Of a stretch of DNA of 64,000 nucleotides, positions 32,634 through 41,115 are shown in pieces (position 1 is the stretch's first letter; every line of letters begins with the position of its first letter). Both the position numbers and the translations under genes were made by a program. This stretch comes from Streptomyces sp. Alt3 (lineage in GTDB: Bacteria; Actinomycetota; Actinomycetes; Streptomycetales; Streptomycetaceae). The notes beneath the pieces are model-generated. The model was not told the origin of the DNA and ran no database searches. It saw nothing but the letters and a program-made list of their open reading frames with translations. The stretch covers positions 5,952,001-6,016,000 of the forward strand of contig NZ_CP120983.1 of assembly GCF_030719215.1 (NCBI RefSeq). Reading direction: 5' to 3'.

Positions 32634-33635
32634 TCAGGATCCCTGCGCCGCGACCAGCCCGGGCAGCCGGTTCAGCACGCGCACCCTGCCGTCGGTGCCA
32701 CCGTCCGCGCCCTTCGTGGGCACGTAGACGAGCTGGCTGGAGACCCGCTCCTTGGTGAGGGTGCTCTTCACCTCGCCGGTCAGCAGCGCCCGTACGTCCG
32801 CAGTCACCGTCGGACGCAGCCCCTCGGCCGCCGTCTGCCGCTCGAAGTGCTTGCTGCTGAAGAAGACCAGTGCTCCGCCGTCCTCCGTGGTCAGGCCCAG
32901 CGGCGCGAACGTCCCGGAGTCCAGCTTCTGGTCGATGTACTGGTACGAGAAGCCCGCTCTGCGGGTGTTCTTCCGGGCGTCGCGCCAGCCGGAGGTCATC
33001 GACCCCTGGGCGAACACGTCCGGTGTGCCGTCGGTGAGGTAGTCCGTGTACGTGGTGCTCAGGTCCGCCGGCGGGGTGGCCAGCGCGGCGTCGGTGTCCG
33101 CGGAGGGCACGGGCTCGGCCCAGCCGTCCGCGTCCTTGCGGAACTTCGGGATCCCGGACGGTGCGGTGACCGCCAGATAGGCGGCCTTCCACGGCGCGTC
33201 CGGTCCGGTGCGGACGAACGCCAGCAGCCAGCGGGTGTCCAGCTTCCCGCTGTCCTGGTCACGGTTGGAGTCGGTGTCCGCGAGGAACCAGCGCGGCCAG
33301 CCCGCCTTCTTGGGGATGGTGTACGACGCGTCGGTCAGCTCCAGCGGCTCGTGCCCGGCGTTGCCCTCCGGGCTGTTCTTCCGCCGCGCGGTCAGACCGG
33401 CCTGGTTGATCGCACCGAGCGAACCGGTGACCCGGTCCTCGTCGAGCGCCGGATCGTAGGCCTTGTCCGCCTTGTTGTAGGCGACGGTGAAGTCCTCGAG
33501 GGCCTGCGCGGCCTCGGCCTCCGTCGCTCCCGGCACCACTTCCAGTTCACCGTGTACCGTCACGCAGCCGCTCGCCGTCACGACCAGTACCGTCGTCGTC
33601 GCGAGCCCCGCCGCCAGTCGACCCAGCCTTCTCAT
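32634..33635 (-). CDS. Lipoprotein of unknown function at the end of the efe operon
   Basis: 333 aa. Signal peptide with lipobox VTASGC (Cys24), so an exported lipoprotein. The body is Asp/Thr/Lys-rich with 'FLADTDSNRDQDSGKLDTRWLLAFVRTGPDAPWKAAYLAV' and no motif I recognise. Its first 89 bp overlap the 3' end of efeU, so it must be translated from the same transcript; co-transcription hints at an accessory job in ferrous-iron uptake, or it may only share the terminator. It is not a recognisable peroxidase, ferredoxin or binding protein. Confidence 0.8.
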   Translation of the reverse strand: MRRLGRLAAGLATTTVLVVTASGCVTVHGELEVVPGATEAEAAQALEDFTVAYNKADKAYDPALDEDRVTGSLGAINQAGLTARRKNSPEGNAGHEPLELTDASYTIPKKAGWPRWFLADTDSNRDQDSGKLDTRWLLAFVRTGPDAPWKAAYLAVTAPSGIPKFRKDADGWAEPVPSADTDAALATPPADLSTTYTDYLTDGTPDVFAQGSMTSGWRDARKNTRRAGFSYQYIDQKLDSGTFAPLGLTTEDGGALVFFSSKHFERQTAAEGLRPTVTADVRALLTGEVKSTLTKERVSSQLVYVPTKGADGGTDGRVRVLNRLPGLVAAQGS

Positions 33636-34482
33636 CCGTTGCCTTCTGCGCCTTCTGATCCGTCGTCCGCACTGACCGCCTGAACCCTACCGGGGCGAGG
33701 AACAGCGCGAGCGTGGGGATGAGATACAGCGCCCACACCGTGACCTGAAGGACGGTCGGGTCAGCCTGGAAGTTGAAGACGCCCTTGAGCAGGGTGCCGT
33801 ACCAGCTGTCCGGCGGGATCGTGCCCGTGATGTCGAACGCCCTGTTCTCCAGGCCGTCGAGGAAGCGGGCCTCCTGCAGGTCGTGGACGCCGTAGGCCAG
33901 CACTCCCGCCGCCACCACCACGAGCATGCCGCCGGTCCAGGTGAAGAACTTCGACAGGTTGATCCTCAACGCGCCCCGGTAGAACAGCCAGCTCAGCACG
34001 ATCGCGGTCCCGATGCCCAGCAGCACGCCGATCAGTGGTGACGACGAACCCTCACCGCTGGCCCGCACCGACGCCCACACGAACAGCGCGGTCTCCAGGC
34101 CCTCACGGCCCACCGCCAGGAAAGCGGTGGCCACCAGGGCGCCGGTGCCCATCGCGAGCGCCGAGTCCAGCTTGCCGTGCAGCTCCTTCCTCAGATGCCG
34201 CGCGGTACGCCGCATCCAGAACACCATCCAGGTCACGAGCCCGACGGCGATGATCGACAGTGAGCCGCCGAGCATCTCCTGCGCCTCGAACGTCAGCTCC
34301 TGGGAACCGAATTCGAGAGCGGCACCGAACGCCAGCGAGATGGTGCAGGCGATGGCGATGCCGGCCCACACCGGGCGCAGCGCGTCGCGGCGGCCGGTCC
34401 TGACCAGGTAGGCGACGAGGATGCAGACGACCAGGCCGGCCTCGAGCCCCTCGCGCAGGCCTATCAGATAGTTGCCGAACAT
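33547..34482 (-). CDS. efeU: EfeU/FTR1-type ferrous iron permease
   Basis: 311 aa, seven hydrophobic segments. Two REGLE motifs, REGLEAG (Arg10-Glu14) and REGLETA (126-130), form the iron-translocation site of the FTR1/EfeU family. The C-terminal tail after about 275 is polar and low-complexity (Lys/Asp/Gly). It works with EfeO (periplasmic cupredoxin/M75 protein) and EfeB (Dyp peroxidase). Gene order here is efeO-efeB-efeU, so it is distal to the iron box at 37010. The 3' end overlaps the next lipoprotein gene by 89 bp. Confidence 0.93.
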   Translation of the reverse strand: MFGNYLIGLREGLEAGLVVCILVAYLVRTGRRDALRPVWAGIAIACTISLAFGAALEFGSQELTFEAQEMLGGSLSIIAVGLVTWMVFWMRRTARHLRKELHGKLDSALAMGTGALVATAFLAVGREGLETALFVWASVRASGEGSSSPLIGVLLGIGTAIVLSWLFYRGALRINLSKFFTWTGGMLVVVAAGVLAYGVHDLQEARFLDGLENRAFDITGTIPPDSWYGTLLKGVFNFQADPTVLQVTVWALYLIPTLALFLAPVGFRRSVRTTDQKAQKATDEKAGSTGGGARDDDGTGRDGERLRDGTR

Positions 34483-34543
34483 GCCGGTCCTTCCACGGTG
34501 AGGGTCATGAGAACGACGCCCGGGCCACGCGGGCGGCTCAGGG

Positions 34544-35811
34544 TCACGCGAACAACGCCCGGCCCCACCAGTCGTCCGTGTCCCGGACGCCGGGCGGAAC
34601 GGCGAAGACCGCCGAACCCACGTGCTGGATGTATTCGTTGAGCGCGTCCGAGGCCGCGAGGCGCCGCTGCACCGGGATGAAGCCCGTGCGGACGTCCCGC
34701 TGGTAGGCCAGGAAGAACAGACCCGCGTCGAGCCTGCCCAGTCCGTCCGTGCCGTCGGTGAAGGAGTAGCCGCGGCGGAGGATCGCCGCCCCGTCGTTGC
34801 TGTCCGGATGGGCCAGGCGTACGTGCGCGGTCGGCAGCATCGCCTTCAGGAACGGCTCGTCCCGCTCCTTCGCCTTGCCGACCGGGGCCCCCTCGCCCTT
34901 GTCACGGCCGAAGATGTCCTCCTGCTCCTGCAGCGGAGCGCGGTCCCACGTCTCGATGTGCATGCGGATGCGCCGGGCCACCAGGTACGAACCCCCGGCC
35001 ATCCAATCGGTGCCGTCCGTCGCGCCGGCCCACACGTGCTTCGTCAGGGCTGCCTCGTCCGTGCCCGGGATGTTCCGGGTGCCGTCCTTGAACCCCATCA
35101 TGTTGCGGGGGGTCTGGGAACCGGGCGTCGTGGAGGACGTCTTGCCGAACCCCAGCTGCGACCACCGAACGGCCGTGCGCCCCATCCCGATCCTGGCGAG
35201 GTTCCGGATGGCGTGCACGGCGACCTGCGGGTCGTCGGCGCAGGCCTGCACGCACAGGTCCCCGCCGCTGCGGGCGGCGTCCAGGTTGTCGCCGGGGAAC
35301 TTCGGCAGGTCCACCAGCGCCTCGGGCCGCCGGTCCTCCAGGCCGAAGCGGTCCCCGGCGAACAGGGACGGGCCGAAGCCGATGGTGAGCGTCAGCCGGG
35401 ACGGCCTGAGGCCCAGTGCCTCACCCGTGTCGTCCGGCGGTGCCTCGGCGGGCCCTCCGTACGCTCCCCCGCCGACGGTCCGCCCGGCCGTCATCCGCTC
35501 GGCGGCCCGGGTCCACTCCTGGAGGAGGGCGATCAGTTCGGCCCTGTCCTTCGTGGTCACGTCGAACGCGGCGAAGTGCAGCCTGTCCTGGACGGCGGTG
35601 GCGATCCCCGCCTGGTGCGCTCCGTGGAAGGGCACCGCCGCGCCGCCGTCCGAGGCCGGCCCGGCGTCCCCGCCGGGGCTCACCGCGGCGACCGCGCCGC
35701 CCGCCGCCACCGCGCCCAGCGCCAGCCCGGCGCCGCCCCAGCCCAGCAGGGCACGACGCGAAGGGGCGGGGGCGCCGGCGGCTCCCCGCCCTGGTTCCCG
35801 GTCCCGCTCAT
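34544..35811 (-). CDS. efeB: EfeB deferrochelatase/Dyp-type peroxidase with apparent 5' frameshift
   Basis: Dyp-type heme peroxidase of the Efe system, Tat-exported. The frame ending at 34544 is intact through a Tat-like SRRALLGWGGAGLALG, 'LTLTIGFGPSLF', the GFKDGT motif with catalytic Asp and the heme-ligand region 'AHVRLAHPDSNDG'. That frame has no ATG/GTG/TTG between the efeO stop and the Tat motif. The only well-placed start, ATG 35811 (AGAGGAA 7 nt upstream), is in another frame. Adding one base to the C4 run at 35784-35787 joins MSGTGNQGGG to the Tat motif, so one base appears lost. Either a real inactivating/slippage-tolerant mutation or a sequencing error; an internal GTG start would lose the Tat signal. 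Confidence 0.85.
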
Positions 35812-35823
35812 GATCGCGTTCCT

Positions 35824-36960
35824 CTACTTCGTGACCGCGGCGGCCAGCTTGGACAGCGGCTCCGCGAGCGCGTTGACCGCGTCGGAGAGCTCCTTGCGGT
35901 CCGCCTTGCCGACCTTGTCGTACGAGGTGAAGTCGTAGGAGGCCTTGTCCGCGCGGTACTTGTCCAGGAGGGCGTCCAGCGCCGCGAACTGCTTGTCCAG
36001 GGAGGCGGTCAGTGCTGCGTCGTTCTTCGACGCGACCGGCTTCAGGAGCTCGTACGACCGCTCCGCGCCCTCGACGTTCGCCTTGAAGTCGACGAGGTCG
36101 GTGTGGCTGTAGCGCTCCTCCTCGCCGGTGACCTTGCCGGTGGCCACCTCGTCGAGAAGCTCCTTGGCGCCGTTCGCCATCGACGTCGGGGTGATGTCCG
36201 CCCGGCCGACCCGCTTCTGCCAGTCCTGAAGGTCCTTGTAGAGGGTGGGCGCGAGCGCCTTCTCCTCGGCGCCCAGTTTCCCGTCCTGCCACAGCGCCTT
36301 CTCCAGGCGGTGCCAGCCGGTCCACTCCTGGCCGTCCTCCAGGCCGTCCTCGCGGACGTCGACCTTCGGGTCGATGTCGCCGAAGGACTCGGCGACCGGC
36401 TCGGTCCGCTCCCAGCCGATCCGGGAGCCGGCGTACGCCTTCTTCGCCGCCTCGATGTCGCCCGCGGCGACGGCGTCCGTGAAGACCTTCACCTTGGGCA
36501 GCGTCTCGTCGGCCTGCGCCTGCACGTAGGTGCGGTAGCCGGCCACGGCCTTGTCCATCTCGGGGCTGCGCGCGGCGGCGGTGCCTCCGGTGACCTCGAC
36601 CGTCTGCCGGATGCCCTTGCCCTTCATGCCGGGCTTGCAGGCGATCTCGTACGTGCCGGCCTTGATCTCGGCGGTGATCCTCGCCCTGGTGCCCGGACCG
36701 ATGTTCTCGCGTTCGGTGACGATCCTGTCGTCCGGGAAGAGGACGTAGACCTCGGTGACCTTGGAACCCTTGTTCTGTACGGCGAGTTCGACGTGGCCGG
36801 CCGGAATCTTCTTCGACGACACCTCGCAGGAGTCGTCCGTGGCGACCACCTCGACGGCACCGTCGCCCTTGCCGTCGCTCTTCTCGGCGCAGCCCGTGAC
36901 GGCGGTCAGGGCGGCCACCGCGGCGACAGCGGTGACGACGGAGGGACGAAGGGCTCGCAT
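35824..36960 (-). CDS. efeO: EfeO iron uptake lipoprotein (cupredoxin + M75 imelysin domain)
   Basis: 378 aa. Lipobox TAVTGC (Cys24) follows a signal peptide. Residues about 35-125 are a cupredoxin-like domain ('CEVSSKKIPAGHVELAVQNKG', 'AGTYEIACKPGMKGKG'), and 140-378 a helical M75/imelysin domain with 'HRLEKALW' (HxxE metal motif) and 'PTSMANGAKELLDEVATGKVTGEEERYSHTDL'. It captures Fe for oxidation by EfeB and transport by EfeU. First gene of the operon; the iron box at 37010-37028 lies 50 bp upstream. ATG 36960 has GGAG 6 nt upstream. Twelve bp separate it from efeB. Confidence 0.94.
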   Translation of the reverse strand: MRALRPSVVTAVAAVAALTAVTGCAEKSDGKGDGAVEVVATDDSCEVSSKKIPAGHVELAVQNKGSKVTEVYVLFPDDRIVTERENIGPGTRARITAEIKAGTYEIACKPGMKGKGIRQTVEVTGGTAAARSPEMDKAVAGYRTYVQAQADETLPKVKVFTDAVAAGDIEAAKKAYAGSRIGWERTEPVAESFGDIDPKVDVREDGLEDGQEWTGWHRLEKALWQDGKLGAEEKALAPTLYKDLQDWQKRVGRADITPTSMANGAKELLDEVATGKVTGEEERYSHTDLVDFKANVEGAERSYELLKPVASKNDAALTASLDKQFAALDALLDKYRADKASYDFTSYDKVGKADRKELSDAVNALAEPLSKLAAAVTK

Positions 36961-37009
36961 GGGGGCTCCACAGGGGTGAAACAGCGGGGACGACGGGGAC
37001 GAAAGCAGG

Positions 37010-37028
37010 TGAGGCTGGCCTAACTTAA
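37010..37028 (-). promoter_or_regulatory. Iron box of the efe operon
   Basis: On the minus strand TTAAGTTAGGCCAGCCTCA matches 15 of 19 positions of the DmdR/IdeR consensus; an overlapping plus-strand match starts at 37005. It lies 50 bp upstream of efeO. Confidence 0.75.
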
Positions 37029-37145
37029 CCGCGCCCCACTGCGCCGCCACCTGCCGGGCAGGTGATTCAGGTCTCACTCGGCCGCGCCGGAAACGGCCCG
37101 GTCACGGTGCCCTCATGGGGAACCCACAGAAAGGTCAAACGAGGG

Positions 37146-38003
37146 TCAAGCAAGCCTTTTCGGTACGACGAGCGGCACCCCGGTCCGCGGGTGCGGGAAC
37201 ACCTCGACCGGCTGCCGGTAGACCTCGCCGAGCAGCTCTCCGGTGAACACCTCGGCGGGGGGACCGGCCACCGCGACCCGGCCGCCGTGGAGCACCACGG
37301 CGCGGTCCGCGTAGGCCGCGGCCAGGCCGAGGTCGTGCAGCACCACGACCACGGCGTCCCCGGCGGCGGCGCGTTCGCGGCAGATCCGCAGGACCAGCTC
37401 CTGGTGCCGCAGATCCAGTGCGGCCGTCGGCTCGTCCAGGAGCAGCAGCGGGGCGCTCTGCGCGAGGACCCGGGCCAGGGCGACCCTGGCGCGTTCGCCG
37501 CCGGACAGCGCGGAGAAGGGGCGGGCGGCGAAGCCGGTGACCTCTGTCGCCGCCATCGCGGCGGCGACCACGGAGTCGTCCTCGTCCTCCCGGGCCGTGC
37601 CCGCCCAGGGGGCCCGGCCCATCCGTACGACGTCCTCGACCGGGAACGGGAAGGCGAGCGCGGCGGACTGCGGCAGGACCGCCCGGCGCAGGGCCAGTTC
37701 GGCGGTCGTCCAACTGGTGGCAGGCCGGCCGTCCACGCGTACCTCGCCACTGTCCACGGGCAGGTCCGCTGCCAGTGCCGCCAGCAGGGTCGACTTCCCG
37801 GCCCCGTTCGGCCCGACGAGGGCCAGCACCTCGCCGGCCCGGACGGTCAGGTCCACGGAGTCGAGGACCGGGCGTCCGCCGAGCCGGACGCCCACCCCGG
37901 CCGCCTCGGCGACGGTCGAGCCGGGCGGCACCGGGGAGGGGAGCTCCCGGCCGCGGGGCGCGAGCAGTGCCTTGAACGGGTTCAGTGCCTTGACCGGGTT
38001 CAT
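37146..38003 (-). CDS. hmuV: Heme/iron-complex ABC transporter ATPase
   Basis: 285 aa. Walker A GPNGAGKST (64-72), Q-loop 'VLPQSAAL', ABC signature LSGGERARVAL, Walker B LLLLDEPTAALD, and H-loop 'VVVLHDLGLAAAYADRAVVLHGG' define a HmuV/FecE-type ATPase. It powers HmuU. ATG 38003 overlaps the hmuU stop by 4 bp. The N-terminal 25 residues contain a repeated 'NPVKAL/NPFKAL' stretch of unknown value. Heme rather than siderophore is favoured because heme oxygenase is encoded nearby, but the substrate-binding HmuT is missing. Confidence 0.9.
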   Translation of the reverse strand: MNPVKALNPFKALLAPRGRELPSPVPPGSTVAEAAGVGVRLGGRPVLDSVDLTVRAGEVLALVGPNGAGKSTLLAALAADLPVDSGEVRVDGRPATSWTTAELALRRAVLPQSAALAFPFPVEDVVRMGRAPWAGTAREDEDDSVVAAAMAATEVTGFAARPFSALSGGERARVALARVLAQSAPLLLLDEPTAALDLRHQELVLRICRERAAAGDAVVVVLHDLGLAAAYADRAVVLHGGRVAVAGPPAEVFTGELLGEVYRQPVEVFPHPRTGVPLVVPKRLA

Positions 38004-39082
38004 GCCCAACCACCTTGCCTGCGACGGGTCCTGCGCAGCAGCCAGAAGAAGAACGGGCTGCCGAAGAGCGCGGTCAGCACGCCGAGCGGGAGCTCGGCGG
38101 GATCGGCGACGGTACGCGCCGCGAGGTCGCCCACCACCAGGACGAGGGCACCGCCGAGCGCGCTGCCGGGGATGAGGAAGCGGTGTCCGGGGCCGTTCGC
38201 CATCCGCAGCAGATGTGGAACCAGCAGCCCTACGAAGGAGATGATCCCGGCGACGGCCACCGCGGCTGCCGTCAGCAGCGCCACGACGAGGACGAGGGCG
38301 ATCCGCAGCCGTTCGACGTCGACGCCCAGGTGCCGTGCGGGGCGCTCGCCGAGCGCGAGCAGATCCAGCTTCCTGGCGTGGAACGGGGCGACGAGGAGTC
38401 CCAGCGCCGCGCACGGCAGCACGGCGAGTACCTTCGGCCAGGTCGCCTGGGACAGCGAACCGAGCTGCCAGAACGTGATCTGGGTGATCTGCGCGTTGTC
38501 GGCGAAGAAGATGAACAGACCGATCAGGGCCCCCGCGAAGGCGTTGACGGCGATACCGGTCAGGATCAGCGTCACGACCTCGGTCCGGCCCCCGGAACGG
38601 GAGAGCGCGTACACCAGCAGGACCGTGGCGAGGCCGGAGACGAACGCGCAGACGGTGATCGTCCAGTTGCCGAGGAACGTCAGCCCCAGGGCGATCGAGG
38701 CGACCGCTCCGACCGCCGCCCCCGAGGAGATCCCGATGACACCGGGCTCGGCGAGGGGGTTGCCGAACACTCCCTGCATCAGCGCACCCGCGCAGCCGAG
38801 CGAGGACCCGACGAGCAGGGCGAGGACGACCCTCGGCAGCCGTACGTTCCACAGGACGCTCTCGGCGACCCGGTCCAGCGCCTGACCGCCGAGGCCGACA
38901 CGGTGCTGGACGGACGAGAGGACGTCGCCCAGCGGGATGTTGTACGCGCCGAGTCCCGCGGAGAGCAGACAGCCCACGAGGAGTGCGGTGGACAGGGCGG
39001 CGGTGAGGACGAACGCCTTGCCGCGCCGTGCCGGAGCGCCGGCGGATCTCGTGGTGGAGCCGTCGTGCGAGGTCGCCGTCAC
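38000..39082 (-). CDS. hmuU: Heme/iron-complex ABC transporter permease (FecCD type)
   Basis: 360 aa, about ten helices. FecCD family segments: 'RLPRVVLALLVGSSLGCAGALMQGVFGNPLAEPGVIGISSGAAVGAV' (about 85-130) and 'GIISFVGLLVPHLLRMANGPGHRFLIPGSALGGALVLVVGDLAART', which includes the coupling helix contacting HmuV. GTG 39082 overlaps the TGA of a 39-codon lipoprotein-like fragment (GTGA), a coupling one would expect for hmuT-hmuU. An iron box lies at 39309-39327. Confidence 0.92.
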   Translation of the reverse strand: MTATSHDGSTTRSAGAPARRGKAFVLTAALSTALLVGCLLSAGLGAYNIPLGDVLSSVQHRVGLGGQALDRVAESVLWNVRLPRVVLALLVGSSLGCAGALMQGVFGNPLAEPGVIGISSGAAVGAVASIALGLTFLGNWTITVCAFVSGLATVLLVYALSRSGGRTEVVTLILTGIAVNAFAGALIGLFIFFADNAQITQITFWQLGSLSQATWPKVLAVLPCAALGLLVAPFHARKLDLLALGERPARHLGVDVERLRIALVLVVALLTAAAVAVAGIISFVGLLVPHLLRMANGPGHRFLIPGSALGGALVLVVGDLAARTVADPAELPLGVLTALFGSPFFFWLLRRTRRRQGGWA

Positions 39083-39198
39083 GCGCTCTTCCCGCCTTCC
39101 GCGGGGGCGGGACCCGCTCCCGTGCCGCAGTCGCCGAGGGCCGGGGTGAGGGGCACGACGGCGACCAGGGCCCCGGGCCGGACCGTACGCCGTCGCAC
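39079..39198 (-). pseudogene. Possible remnant of hmuT (signal-peptide fragment)
   Basis: A 39-aa frame starting GTG 39198: MRRRTVRPGALVAVVPLT, then PALGDCGTG and a short tail ending at a TGA that overlaps the hmuU GTG. The basic start, hydrophobic core and Cys-Gly-Thr-Gly look like the front of a substrate-binding lipoprotein, and the stop is placed exactly where hmuT should end. An internal deletion that removed the body of hmuT would explain it. The ribosome site is poor (AGGAG only 2 nt from GTG) and no binding-protein domain remains, so this is an inference. Confidence 0.35.
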
Positions 39199-39308
39199 GG
39201 CTCCTCGGTCCGCCGGGGCGGAGTACTGGGGCAATCGCACGGGGGCACCGTCCTGGGGCAGTTGGGGCAGCGAAGTGACGGAGGGGGTCCGACACGTACT
39301 CGTGAATA

Positions 39309-39327
39309 TTAGGTTAGCCTTACCTCA
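39309..39327. promoter_or_regulatory. Iron box upstream of hmuUV
   Basis: TTAGGTTAGCCTTACCTCA matches 16 of 19 positions of the DmdR/IdeR consensus. It lies 110 bp above the hmuT-like fragment and 227 bp above hmuU, and 25 bp before a plus-strand GTG with a strong ribosome site, so it may once have controlled genes in both directions. Confidence 0.8.
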
Positions 39328-39351
39328 CTCTCTGGTCCTGGAAGGGTCCCC

Positions 39352-39581
39352 GTGCCGTCGTCCCCATCCGTCCGCGCGCTCGCCGTGCGCTTCTCGCGGT
39401 GCTGCTCGGGGCGTTGCTCCCGGCCTCCGCCGCGGCCTCGGGCGTCGTCGCGGCGGCGGGCGCCGGAGTGGTGATCGCCGTACGTCGTCGTACCGTCCGA
39501 CCCCGTCCCCGCGGTACACGGGCCGTACCGGCACACAAGCCGGTGCGGCCCGTGGCGTCCGGGGCCCCTGGCGGTGCTTGA
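39352..39581 (+). pseudogene. Possible decayed secreted-protein gene
   Basis: GTG 39352 has GGAAGGG 5 nt upstream and lies just after the iron box. It reads VPSSPSVRALAVR, then garbage to a stop at 39474. A -1 shift right there joins ALLAVLLGALLPASAAASG, completing a textbook Sec signal peptide, and the frame continues to 39581 with a short Arg/Pro tail and no domain. Heme-uptake loci often carry secreted HtaA-type proteins, so this could be the stump of one; the sequence is too short to prove it. Confidence 0.3.
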
Positions 39582-39589
39582 ATGCGCAT

Positions 39590-40306
39590 GTGAACGACTT
39601 CGACGTACCCGACGGCATCGACGTGTTGCGTGTGTTCTGCGGCCCGGACGGCGGCAACGGCAACGCACTCGGCGTCGTGCGCGACGGGCGCAGGTATCCC
39701 GACAACGACTCCCGGCAGGCACTCGCACGCAAACTCGGCTTCAGTGAGACCGTGTTCGTGGACGACCCCGAGCGCGGAACCGTCGACATCCGCACCCCCG
39801 GTCTGCGGCTGCCGTTCGCGGGGCACCCTCTCGTGGGCGCCGCCTGGCTGCTCGACCTGGAGGTCCTCGAACTGCCCATCGGGGACGTGACGGCGCGCCA
39901 GGACGGCGAGTTCACCTGGATCACGGGCCGACCCGAATGGGCATTGCCCAGGACGCTGGAGCAGTACGCGTCGGTCGCCGAGGTCGAGGCGCTGACGGGG
40001 CCGCCGGACGGCGAGGGGTGGCTCTACGTCTGGGCCTGGGAGGACGAGGCGGCCGGCCGGGTGCGGGCGCGGGCCTTCCCCCGGCGCCATGAGGAGCGCG
40101 GCGACAGCCGCTCCGGGGGAGCCGGGGCCCGCGCCGGGGGGATCGAGGAGGACGAGGCGACCGGTGCGGCTGCCATGCTGCTGAGCGCCGAACTCGGCCG
40201 GGCCCTCAACATCACCCAGGGGCGCGGCTCCCAGATCCTCACCGCACCCGCGCCGGACGGCGCGATGGAGGTGGGGGGCCGCGTCCTCCTGGCGGTCGCG
40301 TCCTGA
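39590..40306 (+). CDS. Short PhzF family protein
   Basis: 238 aa, about 45 residues shorter than the PhzF-like protein at 20150. Family segments: 'VFCGPDGGNGNALGVVRDG' (about 14-32), 'ARKLGFSETVFVDD', 'DIRTPGLRLPFAGHPLVGAAWLL' and 'IEEDEATGAAAMLLSAELG', where Glu replaces the usual Pro of EDPATG. A region 'PRRHEERGDSRSGGAGARAGG' interrupts the usual strand before it. Function unknown; its place between heme uptake and heme oxygenase may be chance. GTG 39590 lacks a ribosome site; TTGAAT at 39578-39583 ends 6 nt upstream, consistent with leaderless expression. Confidence 0.83.
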   Translation: MNDFDVPDGIDVLRVFCGPDGGNGNALGVVRDGRRYPDNDSRQALARKLGFSETVFVDDPERGTVDIRTPGLRLPFAGHPLVGAAWLLDLEVLELPIGDVTARQDGEFTWITGRPEWALPRTLEQYASVAEVEALTGPPDGEGWLYVWAWEDEAAGRVRARAFPRRHEERGDSRSGGAGARAGGIEEDEATGAAAMLLSAELGRALNITQGRGSQILTAPAPDGAMEVGGRVLLAVAS

Positions 40307-40339
40307 CGGGCCGGGACCCGAGGGCCCGGCCCGTCAGGA
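40301..40339. terminator. Bidirectional terminator overlapping a stop codon
   Basis: Fifteen-bp perfect stem TCCTGACGGGCCGGG (40301-40315) / CCCGGCCCGTCAGGA (40325-40339), 9-nt loop. The TGA of the PhzF-like gene lies inside the left arm; the heme oxygenase stop is 10 bp further. Confidence 0.85.
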
Positions 40340-40348
40340 CGGGAGGCC

Positions 40349-41014
40349 CTAGGCGCTGAGCGGGAAGACCTCGCCGAGCTCATGGAAGACGGCGGTGTTC
40401 AGCGCGAAGGCGCGCTTGCACTCGTCGACGATCCGCTGCTTCTCCAGATCGTCGGCGTCCACCGCGTCCAGCAGCTCCCGGTACTCCCGCTTGAAGGCCG
40501 CCGGATTCGAGATCTGCTCGAACACGTAGAACCGGACGCCGTCACCCTTGCGCTCGAAGCCCCAGGTCTTCTCGGCGGTGCCTCGGATGATCTGGCCGCC
40601 CGAGAGGTCACCCAGGTAGCGGGTGTAGTGGTGCGCCACGTATCCCGCCGGCCAGTCGCGGGCGCACTCGGCGACCCGTGCGGCGTAGGCGGCGGTGGCG
40701 GGCAGCGGCTCCAGGCCCTCGCGCCACCCCTCGCCCCGCAGATGGGCGAGGTCGCGCTCCAGTTCGGCCGTACGCATCAGCTCCGGCTGGACGAAGGGCC
40801 CGGCGACGGGGTCCTCACGCAGGGCCCCCGCACCGTCCTCCAGCGCCCGGTAGACGAACCACAGCTGCTCGGTGTAGCGCGTGTACGCCTCCACGCCCAG
40901 CCGCCCGCCGAGCATGTCGCTCATGAAGGTCGAGGACTCCGCCTCCGTGTGCTGCTCGTGCGAAGCGGTGCGGATCAGGGTGGAGAAGGGCGTGGTGGTG
41001 GCGGTCGAGTCCAA
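40349..41014 (-). CDS. hmuO: Heme oxygenase (biliverdin-producing)
   Basis: 221 aa. Opens heme to biliverdin, CO and Fe2+. The proximal-His helix is 'LIRTASHEQHTEAESSTFM' (about 13-31; His19 or His22), 'YTRYTEQLWFVYRALE' follows, and the distal glycine-rich helix is 'YTRYLGDLSGGQIIRG' (about 133-148). Size matches bacterial HmuO. TTG 41014 has CGGAGG 7 nt upstream. The palindromic iron box at 41116-41133 predicts expression under iron starvation, fitting use of heme as an iron source with HmuUV. Confidence 0.94.
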   Translation of the reverse strand: MDSTATTTPFSTLIRTASHEQHTEAESSTFMSDMLGGRLGVEAYTRYTEQLWFVYRALEDGAGALREDPVAGPFVQPELMRTAELERDLAHLRGEGWREGLEPLPATAAYAARVAECARDWPAGYVAHHYTRYLGDLSGGQIIRGTAEKTWGFERKGDGVRFYVFEQISNPAAFKREYRELLDAVDADDLEKQRIVDECKRAFALNTAVFHELGEVFPLSA

Positions 41015-41115
41015 GGCGGGCCTCCGGGGACCGAGGGGGACGGGAAGTCCGGACAAAAATGCTCATTCCGGCAGCGGCGGCATACGCAACCGCGCACCAG
41101 TAGGCTGATCCTCCT

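Noticed and set aside
38015..39589. Upstream extension of the short PhzF frame as one 763-aa protein
   Set aside because: The extension is antisense to hmuU and hmuV, has no domain, and the PhzF fold begins just after GTG 39590.
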